A stretch of 64,000 bases of DNA from Sphingorhabdus sp. 109 (lineage in GTDB: Bacteria; Pseudomonadota; Alphaproteobacteria; Sphingomonadales; Sphingomonadaceae): positions 2,751,290 through 2,815,289 of the forward strand of contig NZ_LR732707.1 of assembly GCF_902506555.1 (NCBI RefSeq), given 5' to 3'. A model generated the notes under the pieces. The model did no database searches, had not been told where the DNA came from, and saw only the letters and a program-made list of their open reading frames with translations. The position numbers and the translations under genes were made by a program. This document shows positions 35,427-43,849 of this stretch, piece after piece (the first letter of the stretch is position 1; every line of letters begins with the position of its first letter).

Positions 35427-36407
35427 TTAGGCTGCAAGCTTTCGGTGTTGCAAGCGCCTTTGCTCGATTGTTTTTCGTTTGATCCTTTCTCGCTGTTTGA
35501 TGATGGATTCCGCTCTGCCAAAGTAGGCATCGGCGGGTGTGACGTTTTTCAGGCTCTCGTGATAACGCTGGTGATTATAGTGCTCGACGAACGCCTCGAC
35601 CTGCGCTTCTAGATCACCGGGCAGATAATAATTTTCGAGCAGGATGCGGTTTTTGAGGGTCTGGTGCCAGCGTTCGATCTTGCCCTGGCTTTGCGGATGG
35701 AACGGTGCACCGCGAACGTGGCGCATCTTTTTGTCGGCCAGATAATCCGCAAGTTCGCCCGCAACATAACTTGGCCCGTTGTCGCTGAGCAGGCGCGGTT
35801 TGTGCAGCACATGTGCCGATGCACAGCCTGATGCCTCAAGAGCCAGTTCCAGCGTATCGGTGACATCTTCTGCACGCATGGTCGTGCACAGCTTCCAAGC
35901 AATGATGTAGCGCGAGTAATCATCAAGGATGGTCGACAGGTAATAATAGCCCCAGCCAATGATCTTCAGGTAGGTAAAGTCCGTCTGCCACAGCTGGTTG
36001 GGTGCAGTGGTCTTGTCTTTGAACTCGCTGGCGGCCTTCATCACGATGAAGTTCGGGCTGGTGATCAGATCATGGCGCTTGAGCAGGCGGTAAACACTGG
36101 CCTCCGACACGAAGTAGCGCTGTTCATCGGTAAATGTCACCGCCAGCTCTCGCGGGCTCAGCTCGCAGCGTTCCAGCGCCATCTCCAGTATCTGTGCCTG
36201 CACCTTGTCGGGGATCCGGTTCCATGCACGCTTGGGGCCGGGACGCAGATCTTCCAGCGCCTCTTCGCCGAACCGCTGATACAGATCATACCAGCGGTAG
36301 AAGGTAGGCCGAGCGATGCCCAGCCTGTCCAGCGTCTGCTTGGCAGGTAGATGTGACCGCTCGACGATGCGGATGATCTCCAGCTTTTCGGATGCGGGAT
36401 ACCTCAT
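35427..36407 (-). CDS. IS3-family transposase OrfB (IS-C)
   Basis: 326 residues, same sequence as the IS-B OrfB, with intact DDE motifs (WQTDFTY, LLSDNGPSY, QGKIERWHQ). Its presence in two near-identical elements means either recent transposition or duplication. Confidence 0.92.
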   Translation of the reverse strand: MRYPASEKLEIIRIVERSHLPAKQTLDRLGIARPTFYRWYDLYQRFGEEALEDLRPGPKRAWNRIPDKVQAQILEMALERCELSPRELAVTFTDEQRYFVSEASVYRLLKRHDLITSPNFIVMKAASEFKDKTTAPNQLWQTDFTYLKIIGWGYYYLSTILDDYSRYIIAWKLCTTMRAEDVTDTLELALEASGCASAHVLHKPRLLSDNGPSYVAGELADYLADKKMRHVRGAPFHPQSQGKIERWHQTLKNRILLENYYLPGDLEAQVEAFVEHYNHQRYHESLKNVTPADAYFGRAESIIKQRERIKRKTIEQRRLQHRKLAA

Positions 36408-36811
36408 TCGTCGTCGCCCCCATCCCCGATCATGCTTTTTTTGAGTAGGCGGTTCTCGAGTATCTGTTCGGCGACCACCTCTTTCAGATCGCGGGCTTCC
36501 TTACGAAGATCACGGACCTCGTCGCTATTGGCAGCGCGCGATGTATCGCCGGCAAGCCGGCGCTTGTCCTTCGGTTCTCGCCATGCCCCAGGCATGGCTG
36601 CGTTGCCTCAGTCCATAAAATCCTTCGACCATTTGTAATATACGCCCTGCGCGATACCCTCACGGCGGCACAGCTCGGCGATGCTATCCTCGCCGCGCAG
36701 GCCTTCCAGCACGATCCGTATCTTTTCCTCTGCGCTATACTGCTTGCGCGTGGCTCTGCGGATATCCTTTACCACCCGCTCCGCGGGGGTTTTTGAGTGT
36801 TTTGCTTTCAT
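36404..36811 (-). pseudogene. Transposase OrfA of IS-C, split in the same way as in IS-B
   Basis: It has the identical stop after WSKDFMD and the identical palindrome insertion (36580-36598), then the frame resumes as KDKRRLAGDTSRAANSDEV. The lesion predates the duplication of the element. Confidence 0.85.
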
Positions 36812-36926
36812 TTTCGTTCCTTACAGTCACTGCACTGAAACCAAAACACTCACTTATTTTATGCAGCCAGTCTGTCTATTGAATGCTGACGGGGGACAGT
36901 CGCGATGTTGTATTGAGTCCAAAGAT

Positions 36927-37307
36927 TCATACTGCGGTTGTCGCAACTTTCCAGTCAGCGAAAGCATCTGCTCTGAGTTTTTTTGAACAGGTTTCGGTTA
37001 ACAAGATGACGTTGGTGGTTGAAGTGATTGTAGGTAGTGGCGTGGACGTTGAGGAAGCGTTGGGCGGAGCCGGGGGATTTAAAACGCTGCATCTTTCGTT
37101 CTCGTCTTCGCACTGGCTGATGGGAATTTCTGCCCGATTGTTCGCACGCTTGTTATCGATATGCTGAGCGGTAATTCGCATTTCACGAAATGCAGTGCGA
37201 TAAGATCGCAGCTTGTCAGTCACGATAAGTATAGGAACTATTTCCTGCTTCTTAAGCAGGCTGCGCATCAGCTTTCTGGCGGCTTTGGAACCCACATGAA
37301 ACGGCAA
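36927..37307 (-). pseudogene. IS6-family transposase remnant
   Basis: The text KAARKLMRSLLKKQEIVPIL, then VTDKLRSYRTAFREMRITAQ and NKRANNRAEIPISQ, matches the C-terminal half of IS6/IS26-type DDE transposases (VTDKLRSY carries the second catalytic Asp, NNRAE the Glu). After NNRAE the frame is damaged, with later segments (RADAFADWKVAT) still recognisable. The N-terminal half and element ends are missing. Confidence 0.8.
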
Positions 37308-37593
37308 CGCATGATGGATCTTTGGAGAAATTAAATTGTCGATGGCTAAAGATTAGCATTGGAAACTTAGTGGGTTAACATACTGGCTAATTATCAACCT
37401 TTTTGGCGCGGCACGATGGGTCTGGAAATGGGCCGGTTGCCGACAGTCCGCAATTGGTGATCCAGCACGGAAAGCTGACTTTCAGCTTTCGCCCCAGTTG
37501 CGGACGTTCGCGTTGTTCCAATTCGACGTCCACTTGGGGCGTAAAAGCAGACTTGAGGCAATGGAAAAGGACCAGATCAGAAAAAGGATGCTG

Positions 37594-37866
37594 TCAAGTT
37601 AGGTTCGTATTGCATTTGCTACACACTTTCTCAGGCCATGGCGTACTTATCCAACCATGCATGAACAAAGATTTACCGCAATTTGGGCATCTTATAACAA
37701 AAGAACCTAAGCCCCCTATGATCAACCACAAACCCATTAGCGGAAACATAAATGCAACCGGGTTTAGCCCGAAGTAGCTCGCAACCATTGGGACACCCCA
37801 CATAATCAATGGCATACTCAGTATTACAATAATGATATGGCGCTTAGCCTTTGAGTAAACAGACAC
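37594..37866 (-). CDS. Small membrane protein with zinc ribbon
   Basis: 90 residues: two hydrophobic helices (IIIVILSMPLIMWGVPMVAS and FMFPLMGLWLIIGGLGSFVI) followed by CPNCGKSLF and CSKCNTN, a four-cysteine zinc ribbon. Proteins of this kind are common and uncharacterised. No operon partner. The C-terminal CPKCG half-ribbon of the frame at 31021-31566 is similar in style. Confidence 0.6.
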   Translation of the reverse strand: MSVYSKAKRHIIIVILSMPLIMWGVPMVASYFGLNPVAFMFPLMGLWLIIGGLGSFVIRCPNCGKSLFMHGWISTPWPEKVCSKCNTNLT

Positions 37867-38300
37867 AGCATTACCTTAAATCGCAATCGACCGGTTTGAT
37901 CTATGCGAAAAGACTTTTAACAACAATCGCCTTCTTTTTTTGTGTCCGCTGTTGGCTCAAAAGCGGGCGTTTATATCGGGCTGTTCGTATGACCGCTAAC
38001 CACCCACTTCCTGCCGTTCGACCCGATGATATGGAAAGTAAAAGCAACCAGTCAGCAAGCACGCCATTTGCTGTCGTTTAGCGGAGATCATCTGCTGCCT
38101 GAAGCCTTCCATTCAATCGGACAGAGTGTAAAGGCTGATACTGGGCCACAAGCGGTATAGCGGCATTTTGATACCGTCAGCAGGCAGCAGACCTTCGCTC
38201 TTGTGACCAATCGGTGAATTCGGGCTGCGACCAGTGCGCGGAGTTCAGGTCTTTGGGCGATCATGGAAGAAACCGCAGGCATGGGCTCGAAATTTCGTAT
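37867..38300. other. Intergenic, no gene seen
   Basis: About 430 bp between the zinc-ribbon gene and the HEPN-like gene. It contains only short chance frames. It must hold the promoter of one or both. Confidence 0.4.
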
Positions 38301-39014
38301 ATGCATGCTCGTATGCATATTAGTGATCAGCGCCTTCCCGATCAACCGAGCCTCGAAATCCACCCTGACGTTGTGTTGCAACGGCCTCACCTAGCGGCGT
38401 TCTTCGGACTGATCGTTGCGACCTGGGCCGATATTGAGGGCAGATTAGATGCGATCTTCCTCCTGTGCGCGAATGACAGAGGCGCACTTGCCGAGATGCA
38501 GGCAATCAAGGGCTGGGACGCGCGCAGCAAGTTCTTCATTCGCCACTTGAAGAGCCAGCAGGGAGACGCGCTTGCAATCGAAGTCCGGTCAATATTGCGC
38601 TATGTCGCGCTGCCCGCAAACAAGCGGCATGACATCGCGCACGGCATTTGGGCGGTATGTAAAGAATTGCCCGACGATCTGGTCGTTGCCAACTCGGATA
38701 TTTACACCGGGGCGATGGAAGAGGCGCTACGTGCCGAGGCCGAAGGCGGTCCGAAGCTTGCCCTCAATAAGGACCGCATGCTAGATACCGCGCGCGTGGT
38801 CTCTGCTGAGCATCTCAGCCAGTTGCTTGCCGAACTCCGCGAGGCACGAAGTCTCATGCACAATTTCATGATCCAGAAGATGCCGGCTGTGGTGCATGTT
38901 CACAACCGCGAAGCCTTGCCCCGCGCAGCCGATCATCCGGACATAGCCGAGCGAATCCGTAACGCCGAGGCGGGCATCAAGAAGCGGGACAAAGGACAGC
39001 CTATCGTCGACTGA
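38301..39014 (+). CDS. Unknown protein with a HEPN-like Rx4H motif
   Basis: About 237 residues from the ATG at 38301; a GTG at 38214 or ATG at 38313 are alternatives, and none has a clear Shine-Dalgarno. It is predicted all-helical. NKRHDIAHGIWAV contains R109-x4-H114, the form of the catalytic motif of HEPN-domain RNases, and the preceding helices (FFGLIVATWADIEGRLDAIF) would suit that fold. HEPN proteins are frequent in toxin-antitoxin and anti-phage systems on islands. No partner such as a nucleotidyltransferase is adjacent. The assignment rests on the motif alone. Confidence 0.5.
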   Translation: MHARMHISDQRLPDQPSLEIHPDVVLQRPHLAAFFGLIVATWADIEGRLDAIFLLCANDRGALAEMQAIKGWDARSKFFIRHLKSQQGDALAIEVRSILRYVALPANKRHDIAHGIWAVCKELPDDLVVANSDIYTGAMEEALRAEAEGGPKLALNKDRMLDTARVVSAEHLSQLLAELREARSLMHNFMIQKMPAVVHVHNREALPRAADHPDIAERIRNAEAGIKKRDKGQPIVD

Positions 39015-39452
39015 CGCCGCGCTACAGCAGGTTCATTTGTTGCCGTTCGAGTGTGAGCAAATTCTAGACGCTGAATGGCAGCTTTTAGGAACGAGCGTCT
39101 GCCTTCGGAATGACGACAATTGGGCGCGAAGCGGACATAATATTGGACCGCAGCGATTGACTGCTATCGGCTCGGTAGCAGAACGGCAGATTTTGTTTCC
39201 ATCTAATCAGTTCGAATCACCGCAAGTGGCACGGTTGCTGACTGCTGCTTCTTTTTGCAAATATAGCAGGTTCAAATCACCAAAACTGTTTGGTTGTGCC
39301 CGTTATTCGACTGGACTTGCGTTCCAAACAGAGCATTGCTGTTCCTGCCGAACGGGATGACCGGATCGGTCAGGTCGCAGCTAAACAAAAGCATATGCGA
39401 CCTTGGGTCAGTGGAAGCGCCGGATTATTCGGCGCAAAACCGGAGACCCAAA
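39015..39452. other. Intergenic, no gene seen
   Basis: 438 bp upstream of the DUF3489-DUF2924-recombinase operon. No recognisable coding sequence. It presumably holds the operon promoter. Confidence 0.4.
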
Positions 39453-39761
39453 ATGAAAAAATCAGTACCCGCTAAAGACAAGGCCGACCAACCAACCAAA
39501 GCCGAGATCGTCAGTAAACTCCTCAGTTCGGCAAAGGGTGCCTCGCTCGGTGAGATTGCCCAAGCCACCGGATGGCAGCCCCATAGTTGCCGCGCGTTCC
39601 TTACCGGCCTGCGCAGAAAGGGTCACAACATCATCCGCGCTAAACGCAAGGACGATACCAGCTATTATCGGATAGATAAGACATCGGAGCCAGCGGTCAC
39701 CGATGCTGCGAAAACGCCGGATGTTAACGGGACGGTGTTCCTGAGGCAGGAAGCAGCCTGA
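39453..39761 (+). CDS. DUF3489 domain protein
   Basis: 102 residues from the ATG at 39453 (CGGAGA upstream). TKAEIVSKLLSSAKGASLGE followed by IAQATGWQPHSCRAFLTGLR is a winged-helix-like DUF3489 domain, likely DNA-binding. It is the first gene of a known three-gene module with DUF2924 and a large serine recombinase, and its stop overlaps the next ATG by one base. A role as accessory or regulator of the recombinase is inferred from this conserved order. Confidence 0.85.
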   Translation: MKKSVPAKDKADQPTKAEIVSKLLSSAKGASLGEIAQATGWQPHSCRAFLTGLRRKGHNIIRAKRKDDTSYYRIDKTSEPAVTDAAKTPDVNGTVFLRQEAA

Positions 39762-40198
39762 TGGCGGGGCGGACTATCTCACTAGCTGCTATAGAGACCA
39801 TGCCGGTTGCCGACCTGCAAACGGCATGGCATCGCCATTGTGGCAGCGCCGCACCCTCCTTATCACCAGATCTGTTGCGACGAGGTCTGTCCTATCGCCT
39901 GCAGGAAAAGAAGCTGGGCAGGCTGGACCGGCGGACCGCTGCCTGTCTGGCGAGATATGGAAGCGAGGATATACCCGCCCTACCAAAGCTGGTGACTGGC
40001 TCCAAACTCAGCACAGGCACGAAGCTCATCCGCGACTGGCACGGTGTCGGCCATAGCGTGACCGTGCTCGATGACGGTTTTGAATATGATGGTAAGCGAT
40101 GGAAATCGCTTACTGCCATCGCACGTCATATTACTGGCACAAAATGGTCGGGACCTCGCTTCTTTGGCCTGACGGTCATCAGGGCGGCAGCAACATGA
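39761..40198 (+). CDS. DUF2924 domain protein
   Basis: 145 residues. PVADLQTAWHRHCGSAAPSL and LLRRGLSYRLQEKKLGRLDR are typical of DUF2924, and the C-terminal part (GTKLIRDWHGVGHSVTVLDD, then YDGKRWKSLTAIARHITGTK, WSGPRFFGL) matches the small DNA-modification-reader-like domain of this family. It overlaps the recombinase gene by 4 bp. Function in recombination is inferred from constant association. Confidence 0.88.
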   Translation: MAGRTISLAAIETMPVADLQTAWHRHCGSAAPSLSPDLLRRGLSYRLQEKKLGRLDRRTAACLARYGSEDIPALPKLVTGSKLSTGTKLIRDWHGVGHSVTVLDDGFEYDGKRWKSLTAIARHITGTKWSGPRFFGLTVIRAAAT

Positions 40199-41856
40199 CC
40201 ACAGTGCCCAATCCTGTCCGCTGCGCCATCTACACGCGCAAATCCACAGAGGACGGGCTGGAACAGGAGTTTAACAGTCTGGATGCCCAGCGGGAGGCTT
40301 GTGAGGCATATATATTGAGCCAGCGTCACGAGGGCTGGAAACTGGTTCCCGATGCCTATGATGACGGCGGCTATTCTGGCGGGACGATGGAGCGCCCCGG
40401 CTTGAAAGCATTGATGCAGGCCGTCGAGGACGGCCTTGTTGACGTGATCGTTGTCTACAAGGTTGATCGCCTAACGCGAAGTCTGGCAGATTTTGCCAAG
40501 ATCGTCGAGATCCTCGATGAAAAACAGGCAAGCTTCGTTTCGATTACACAAGCGTTCAACACGACGACCAGTATGGGCAGGCTTACGCTCAATGTGTTGT
40601 TGTCCTTCGCACAGTTCGAACGCGAGGTAACCGGCGAGCGTATCCGCGACAAGATTGCCGCTTCCAAGAAAAAAGGCATGTGGATGGGAGGGCCGGTTCC
40701 GCTCGGATATATTGTCGTGGATCGCAAACTGGTTGCTGAGCCGGAAGAAGCGCGGCGTGTTCGAACCATTATGCGCCGCTATCTTGCGAGCAAGTCGGCT
40801 CCCGCCTTACTGGCCCAGCTTGAAAGCGAAGGCATTTTGACCAAGGTACAGCAGCGTGTGAGTGGGCCACACAGAGGCGGTATCCCGTTTCGGCGAGGCA
40901 GTCTGTTCCATCTGCTCAAAAATCCCGTCTATCGCGGTAAGATCGTGCACAAGGGTCAAATCTATGATGGCGAGCATCAGGCAATCGTCGATGCTGAGCT
41001 TTGGGACGCGGTTCAAGTCAAGCTCGCCAGCGCAGCCCCGCCCCGGAAAAGGCCAAGCAATGATCCCCAGCAGGCAGTGTTAAGGGGTCTGCTTTCCGAC
41101 GAACAAGGCAGGCCGATGGTTCCAACTTATGCCACCAAGGGCGCGCGCCGGTATCGCTACTATGAGACCCGCCGCGATCTTACCGGACCAGACAAAGCAG
41201 AATCCACACGATATGCCATGGTGCATCTGGAAAGACATGTGGCTGAGCACATTAAGGCATTGCTTAGCGACCAGCATGCACTGCGCCGCATCGCCTGTTT
41301 GACAGATGGTGGATCCTTGAAGAGAATGTTCGCCCAAGCTCAGTTGCACGGACAAGAAATGGCAGCCGACTTGGGCTCGACCGTTCAAAAGCTGGTCCGC
41401 AAGATCAGCTTTGCTGTTGATCGGATGATCATTGAACTCGACCCAAATCAGTTCGGGATCGACGAACCACTTACCTCCAGTTGGCAATATGAAATACCGC
41501 GACCAGCAAAGAAACCGTTTCGGGAAGCCAAGTTGAGGATCGACAGCAATGACGACCGCCCCAAAAACATCGACCCAAAGCTGATGGGACTTCTTGCCGA
41601 TGCGATGTCAGCACAGAAACTGGTGCTCGCATCATCCGATGTACCGCTTCAAAGAATCGCAACGCGCGAGGGACGCTGCCGCAAGCAACTGACCCAGCTT
41701 GTCAAACTCAGCTGGCTCAGCCCGCGCATCGTCGAAGCCATTGTGGAGGGCAGCCAGCCATCCCTGCTCAGCCGGAAGCGAATTATGGAGATTGAGCTAC
41801 CGCTCGCCTGGAGTGAGCAGGAACAGTTGCTTGGGGTTGGCTCGCTCACGAAATAA
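40195..41856 (+). CDS. Large serine recombinase
   Basis: 553 residues from the ATG at 40195. The resolvase N-terminal domain has catalytic Ser17 in AIYTRKSTEDG, plus VYKVDRLTRSLADF and SFAQFEREVTGERIRDKI. A recombinase domain follows (GPVPLGYIVVDRKLVAEPEE, then FHLLKNPVYRGKIVHKGQIY). A C-terminal region lacks an obvious four-Cys zinc ribbon. The gene ends 13 bp before repeat R2 and the tRNA-derived core, where an integration enzyme gene would be expected. It may have inserted this island, although most large serine recombinases do not use tRNA genes. Confidence 0.92.
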   Translation: MTTVPNPVRCAIYTRKSTEDGLEQEFNSLDAQREACEAYILSQRHEGWKLVPDAYDDGGYSGGTMERPGLKALMQAVEDGLVDVIVVYKVDRLTRSLADFAKIVEILDEKQASFVSITQAFNTTTSMGRLTLNVLLSFAQFEREVTGERIRDKIAASKKKGMWMGGPVPLGYIVVDRKLVAEPEEARRVRTIMRRYLASKSAPALLAQLESEGILTKVQQRVSGPHRGGIPFRRGSLFHLLKNPVYRGKIVHKGQIYDGEHQAIVDAELWDAVQVKLASAAPPRKRPSNDPQQAVLRGLLSDEQGRPMVPTYATKGARRYRYYETRRDLTGPDKAESTRYAMVHLERHVAEHIKALLSDQHALRRIACLTDGGSLKRMFAQAQLHGQEMAADLGSTVQKLVRKISFAVDRMIIELDPNQFGIDEPLTSSWQYEIPRPAKKPFREAKLRIDSNDDRPKNIDPKLMGLLADAMSAQKLVLASSDVPLQRIATREGRCRKQLTQLVKLSWLSPRIVEAIVEGSQPSLLSRKRIMEIELPLAWSEQEQLLGVGSLTK

Positions 41857-41869
41857 CGTCCACATCCTC

Positions 41870-42072
41870 GGATCCATTGCCACCCGCCCATTGAGGCGGG
41901 TTTTTTGACGGTGGAGACTTTGGGTAATTTTGACCGAGATTGTCCTGCTCAACGCTGGTCTCCCGCCACAATCGATAACGATCCATCCGCCAATACCGCC
42001 GCAAATGCGGGGTTATGGCCCAGACTCCTGCAATCTGTCGATTTTGGATGATATTCAAAGACTGTCTGGTGC
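41870..42072 (+). repeat. Repeat R2: island-end sequence, right copy
   Basis: 203 bp, matching R1 (24354-24556) in length and order of conserved blocks, including the terminator, the GATAACGATCCAT block, a small CCGC-AAAT-GCGG hairpin and the terminal ACTGTCTGGTGC. It starts right after the recombinase gene. Differences from R1 are scattered, so they are old relatives, not a fresh target duplication. Confidence 0.8.
41882..41906 (+). terminator. Intrinsic terminator of the recombinase operon
   Basis: ACCCGCC, a 6-nt loop, GGCGGGT, then six T residues, 26 bp after the recombinase stop. A weaker version of the same hairpin opens R1 (24364-24388). Confidence 0.85.
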
Positions 42073-42090
42073 TCTCGAGAAGACTCGAAA
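42061..42090. repeat. att-like partial copy of the tRNA-Leu 3' end
   Basis: It matches 42263-42292, the 3' end of tRNA-Leu with its flank, at 27 of 30 positions. A shorter copy (ACTGTCTGGTGCG) ends R1 at 24544-24556. Such duplicated tRNA ends are the usual scars of site-specific integration. Confidence 0.75.
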
Positions 42091-42268
42091 ATGACAAGAA
42101 AACCGCAACAAGTGTCATTTCATGATCAGCTTGGCTAATTGAATGACAAATTCGGCAAATCGGTAGGGATCTCCGGCGAATTCTGGGAAAGTCGGCGATA
42201 CCGCGCAAAGAGGGAACACGCTAAGCTGCATGATAAAATATCGTTCTTTATCAAGCACTTATACTGTC

Positions 42269-42357
42269 TGGTGCGGTCGAGAAGACTCGAACTTCCACGG
42301 GGTATTAACCCCACAGCGACCTCAACGCTGCGCGTCTACCAATTCCGCCACGACCGC
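42269..42357 (-). tRNA. tRNA-Leu (anticodon GAG)
   Basis: 89 nt including an encoded CCA. On the minus strand the acceptor arms GCGGTCG and CGACCGC pair, the D region is GGCGGAATTGGTAGACGC, the anticodon stem-loop is CAGCG-TTGAGGT-CGCTG (GAG), a long variable arm (GTGGGGTTAATACCCCG) marks a class II tRNA, and GTTCGAGTC forms the T loop. Its 3' end faces the island and is partly duplicated at 42061-42090. Confidence 0.95.
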
Positions 42358-42599
42358 ACTGTCTCTAGCTTGGGACAGCTATGTCCCGGGTAGGCGCGTG
42401 CCCTTAGCAAAGGGGTTTCCCAGCCGCAACAGATATTCGTCGCCATCTCGCCTATTCGTTAACGGCCAGACCGGAATTGTCCCGCAAAAGCACAGGAAAC
42501 GGCTTTGCCCTTGCCGGACGGGTAAAATGAGGGTCGGGGGCGGCGATTAACCTTCTATTGACCTTGTTCCCTGCAGGGCCGATCGGCTTTATTCGGTGC

Positions 42600-42863
42600 A
42601 TGGACAGCCTGATGCTCCTGCTGCTGCTTGCAGCGCCACCGGACCGTTCCCCGGCACAGCCCGTTTCCGGTCCGACGCGCGTACAGGCGGTCGCCAGCGT
42701 GCGGATATTGCGCGCGGACGTGATCGATTTCGATACGGCGGTCGATCGGCGCGGCGTGCAGCACTTGGGCGCAGATGATATATTCCGTCTGCCCCCGACC
42801 CGGTCGGCCGGCACGGTTAAAAGCGACGATGGCCGGATAGTCAGCCTGCAGGAGTTTCACTGA
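42600..42863 (+). CDS. Small secreted protein, unknown
   Basis: 87 residues: a short hydrophobic signal (MDSLMLLLLLAAPPD) and a mature part with AVASVRILRADVIDFDTAVD. It is convergent with the zinc-ribbon gene. No family recognised. The long open frames on the opposite strand lack a start signal and a credible product. Confidence 0.5.
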   Translation: MDSLMLLLLLAAPPDRSPAQPVSGPTRVQAVASVRILRADVIDFDTAVDRRGVQHLGADDIFRLPPTRSAGTVKSDDGRIVSLQEFH

Positions 42864-42881
42864 ACCGATTTCGGCAGGCGA

Positions 42882-43655
42882 TCATTCGCGGTTTTGATCC
42901 GCCCAGCCGACTTCCAGCTGGCTTGCGGCGCGCGGCACGTCCAGCTTGGCTTCGTTGAAATTGATCTTGGCACCCGGTGCGAGCGATGCGGCCGGTGCCT
43001 TCATTTTCCAGCTATAGACGATCCGTCCGCCGGCATCGCGCAGGATCACCAGCATCGGCGGGATCGCCTCCTCACTGGTCGTCGGATTGATAATCGTCCC
43101 GCTGGCAGCAAAATATTCGGTCCCGTCGGGCAAGGTCCGGCGATCCTGTTTCTCGCTCAGTTCGATGAGCAGCGGGGTTTCTTCGGTCGAGGCGAATTCA
43201 TAGTCGGAAACCCACCGGGGCGGCCCGAAATAATATAGCGCCGCGCCCGATGCTATTACCAAGATGGCAAAGGCGACGGCGGCCAAGGTCCACAATTTCG
43301 CCGGATTGCGGCGCGGTTTGAACGGCGGTTCATGGGCAAAGCTGCTATCCCCCGCGCCATAACCCTGGCTGGCGGAAATGGGAGGCGATGATGCCGATCG
43401 CGTAATCGGGGAGACGGGCGGACTGGGTTCCCAATCCTGCTCAACCGCGGCTTCAGTATCGGTTGCCGGTGCTGACGGCGCGGCAGGTGCCGCAGCGGCC
43501 GGTTCCTTTTCCCGGACTGGAATCTCTTCCGGAATGGCCGGCTCCTGAAACCAGCTATGACGGCAGGACGCGCAGCGTACCGAGCGCCCATTGGGTCCAA
43601 TGGCGCTGTCTGGCACAAGGTAACGGGTTTTACAGGCCGGGCAGTTCAAGATCAT
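42882..43655 (-). CDS. MJ0042-type zinc-ribbon membrane protein
   Basis: 257 residues. The first 36 residues ([16 protein letters not shown], then CASCRHSW) form an MJ0042-family zinc finger with two CxxC pairs. A Pro/Ala-rich linker, one membrane helix ([20 protein letters not shown]) and a periplasmic DUF3426-like domain ([20 protein letters not shown]) follow. It stands divergent from ftsE, as in other sphingomonads. Function unknown; a regulatory or envelope role is often assumed. Confidence 0.82.
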   Translation of the reverse strand: MILNCPACKTRYLVPDSAIGPNGRSVRCASCRHSWFQEPAIPEEIPVREKEPAAAAPAAPSAPATDTEAAVEQDWEPSPPVSPITRSASSPPISASQGYGAGDSSFAHEPPFKPRRNPAKLWTLAAVAFAILVIASGAALYYFGPPRWVSDYEFASTEETPLLIELSEKQDRRTLPDGTEYFAASGTIINPTTSEEAIPPMLVILRDAGGRIVYSWKMKAPAASLAPGAKINFNEAKLDVPRAASQLEVGWADQNRE

Positions 43656-43849
43656 GACACCCCTCTAAACACGGCATCACGATAAACTGCAAGTGGCTGC
43701 TTGACCGTTTTGAGACCGAAGCAGGTTTTTCCGCGTTTTCCTGCCGATTCGATCGTTGCCGGTTGACAGCGGAGTTGATTTGGAGGCTGTTAAAGGCTTA
43801 TTGGTCGGCCGACCGGGCAATATTTCGCCGCGATATGGGAATGTAGAGC

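Larger units (their letters stand above)
35351..36898 (-). mobile_element. IS-C, IS3-family insertion sequence
   Basis: 1548 bp, from TGTCCGTCGTCAG to GGGGGACA. It is the near-identical twin of IS-B in the same orientation. It cuts the second RHS gene at 35350, and beyond its other end lies an IS6-family remnant, not RHS sequence. So the missing RHS core is not simply displaced to the far side. No target-site duplication. Confidence 0.92.

Noticed and set aside
39180-39300. tRNA-like GGTTCAAATC and GTTCGAATC strings
   Set aside because: No acceptor, D or anticodon arms can be drawn around them.
42452-42860. Minus-strand frames opposite the small secreted protein
   Set aside because: The plus-strand frame has a start with a signal peptide; the minus frames have neither.
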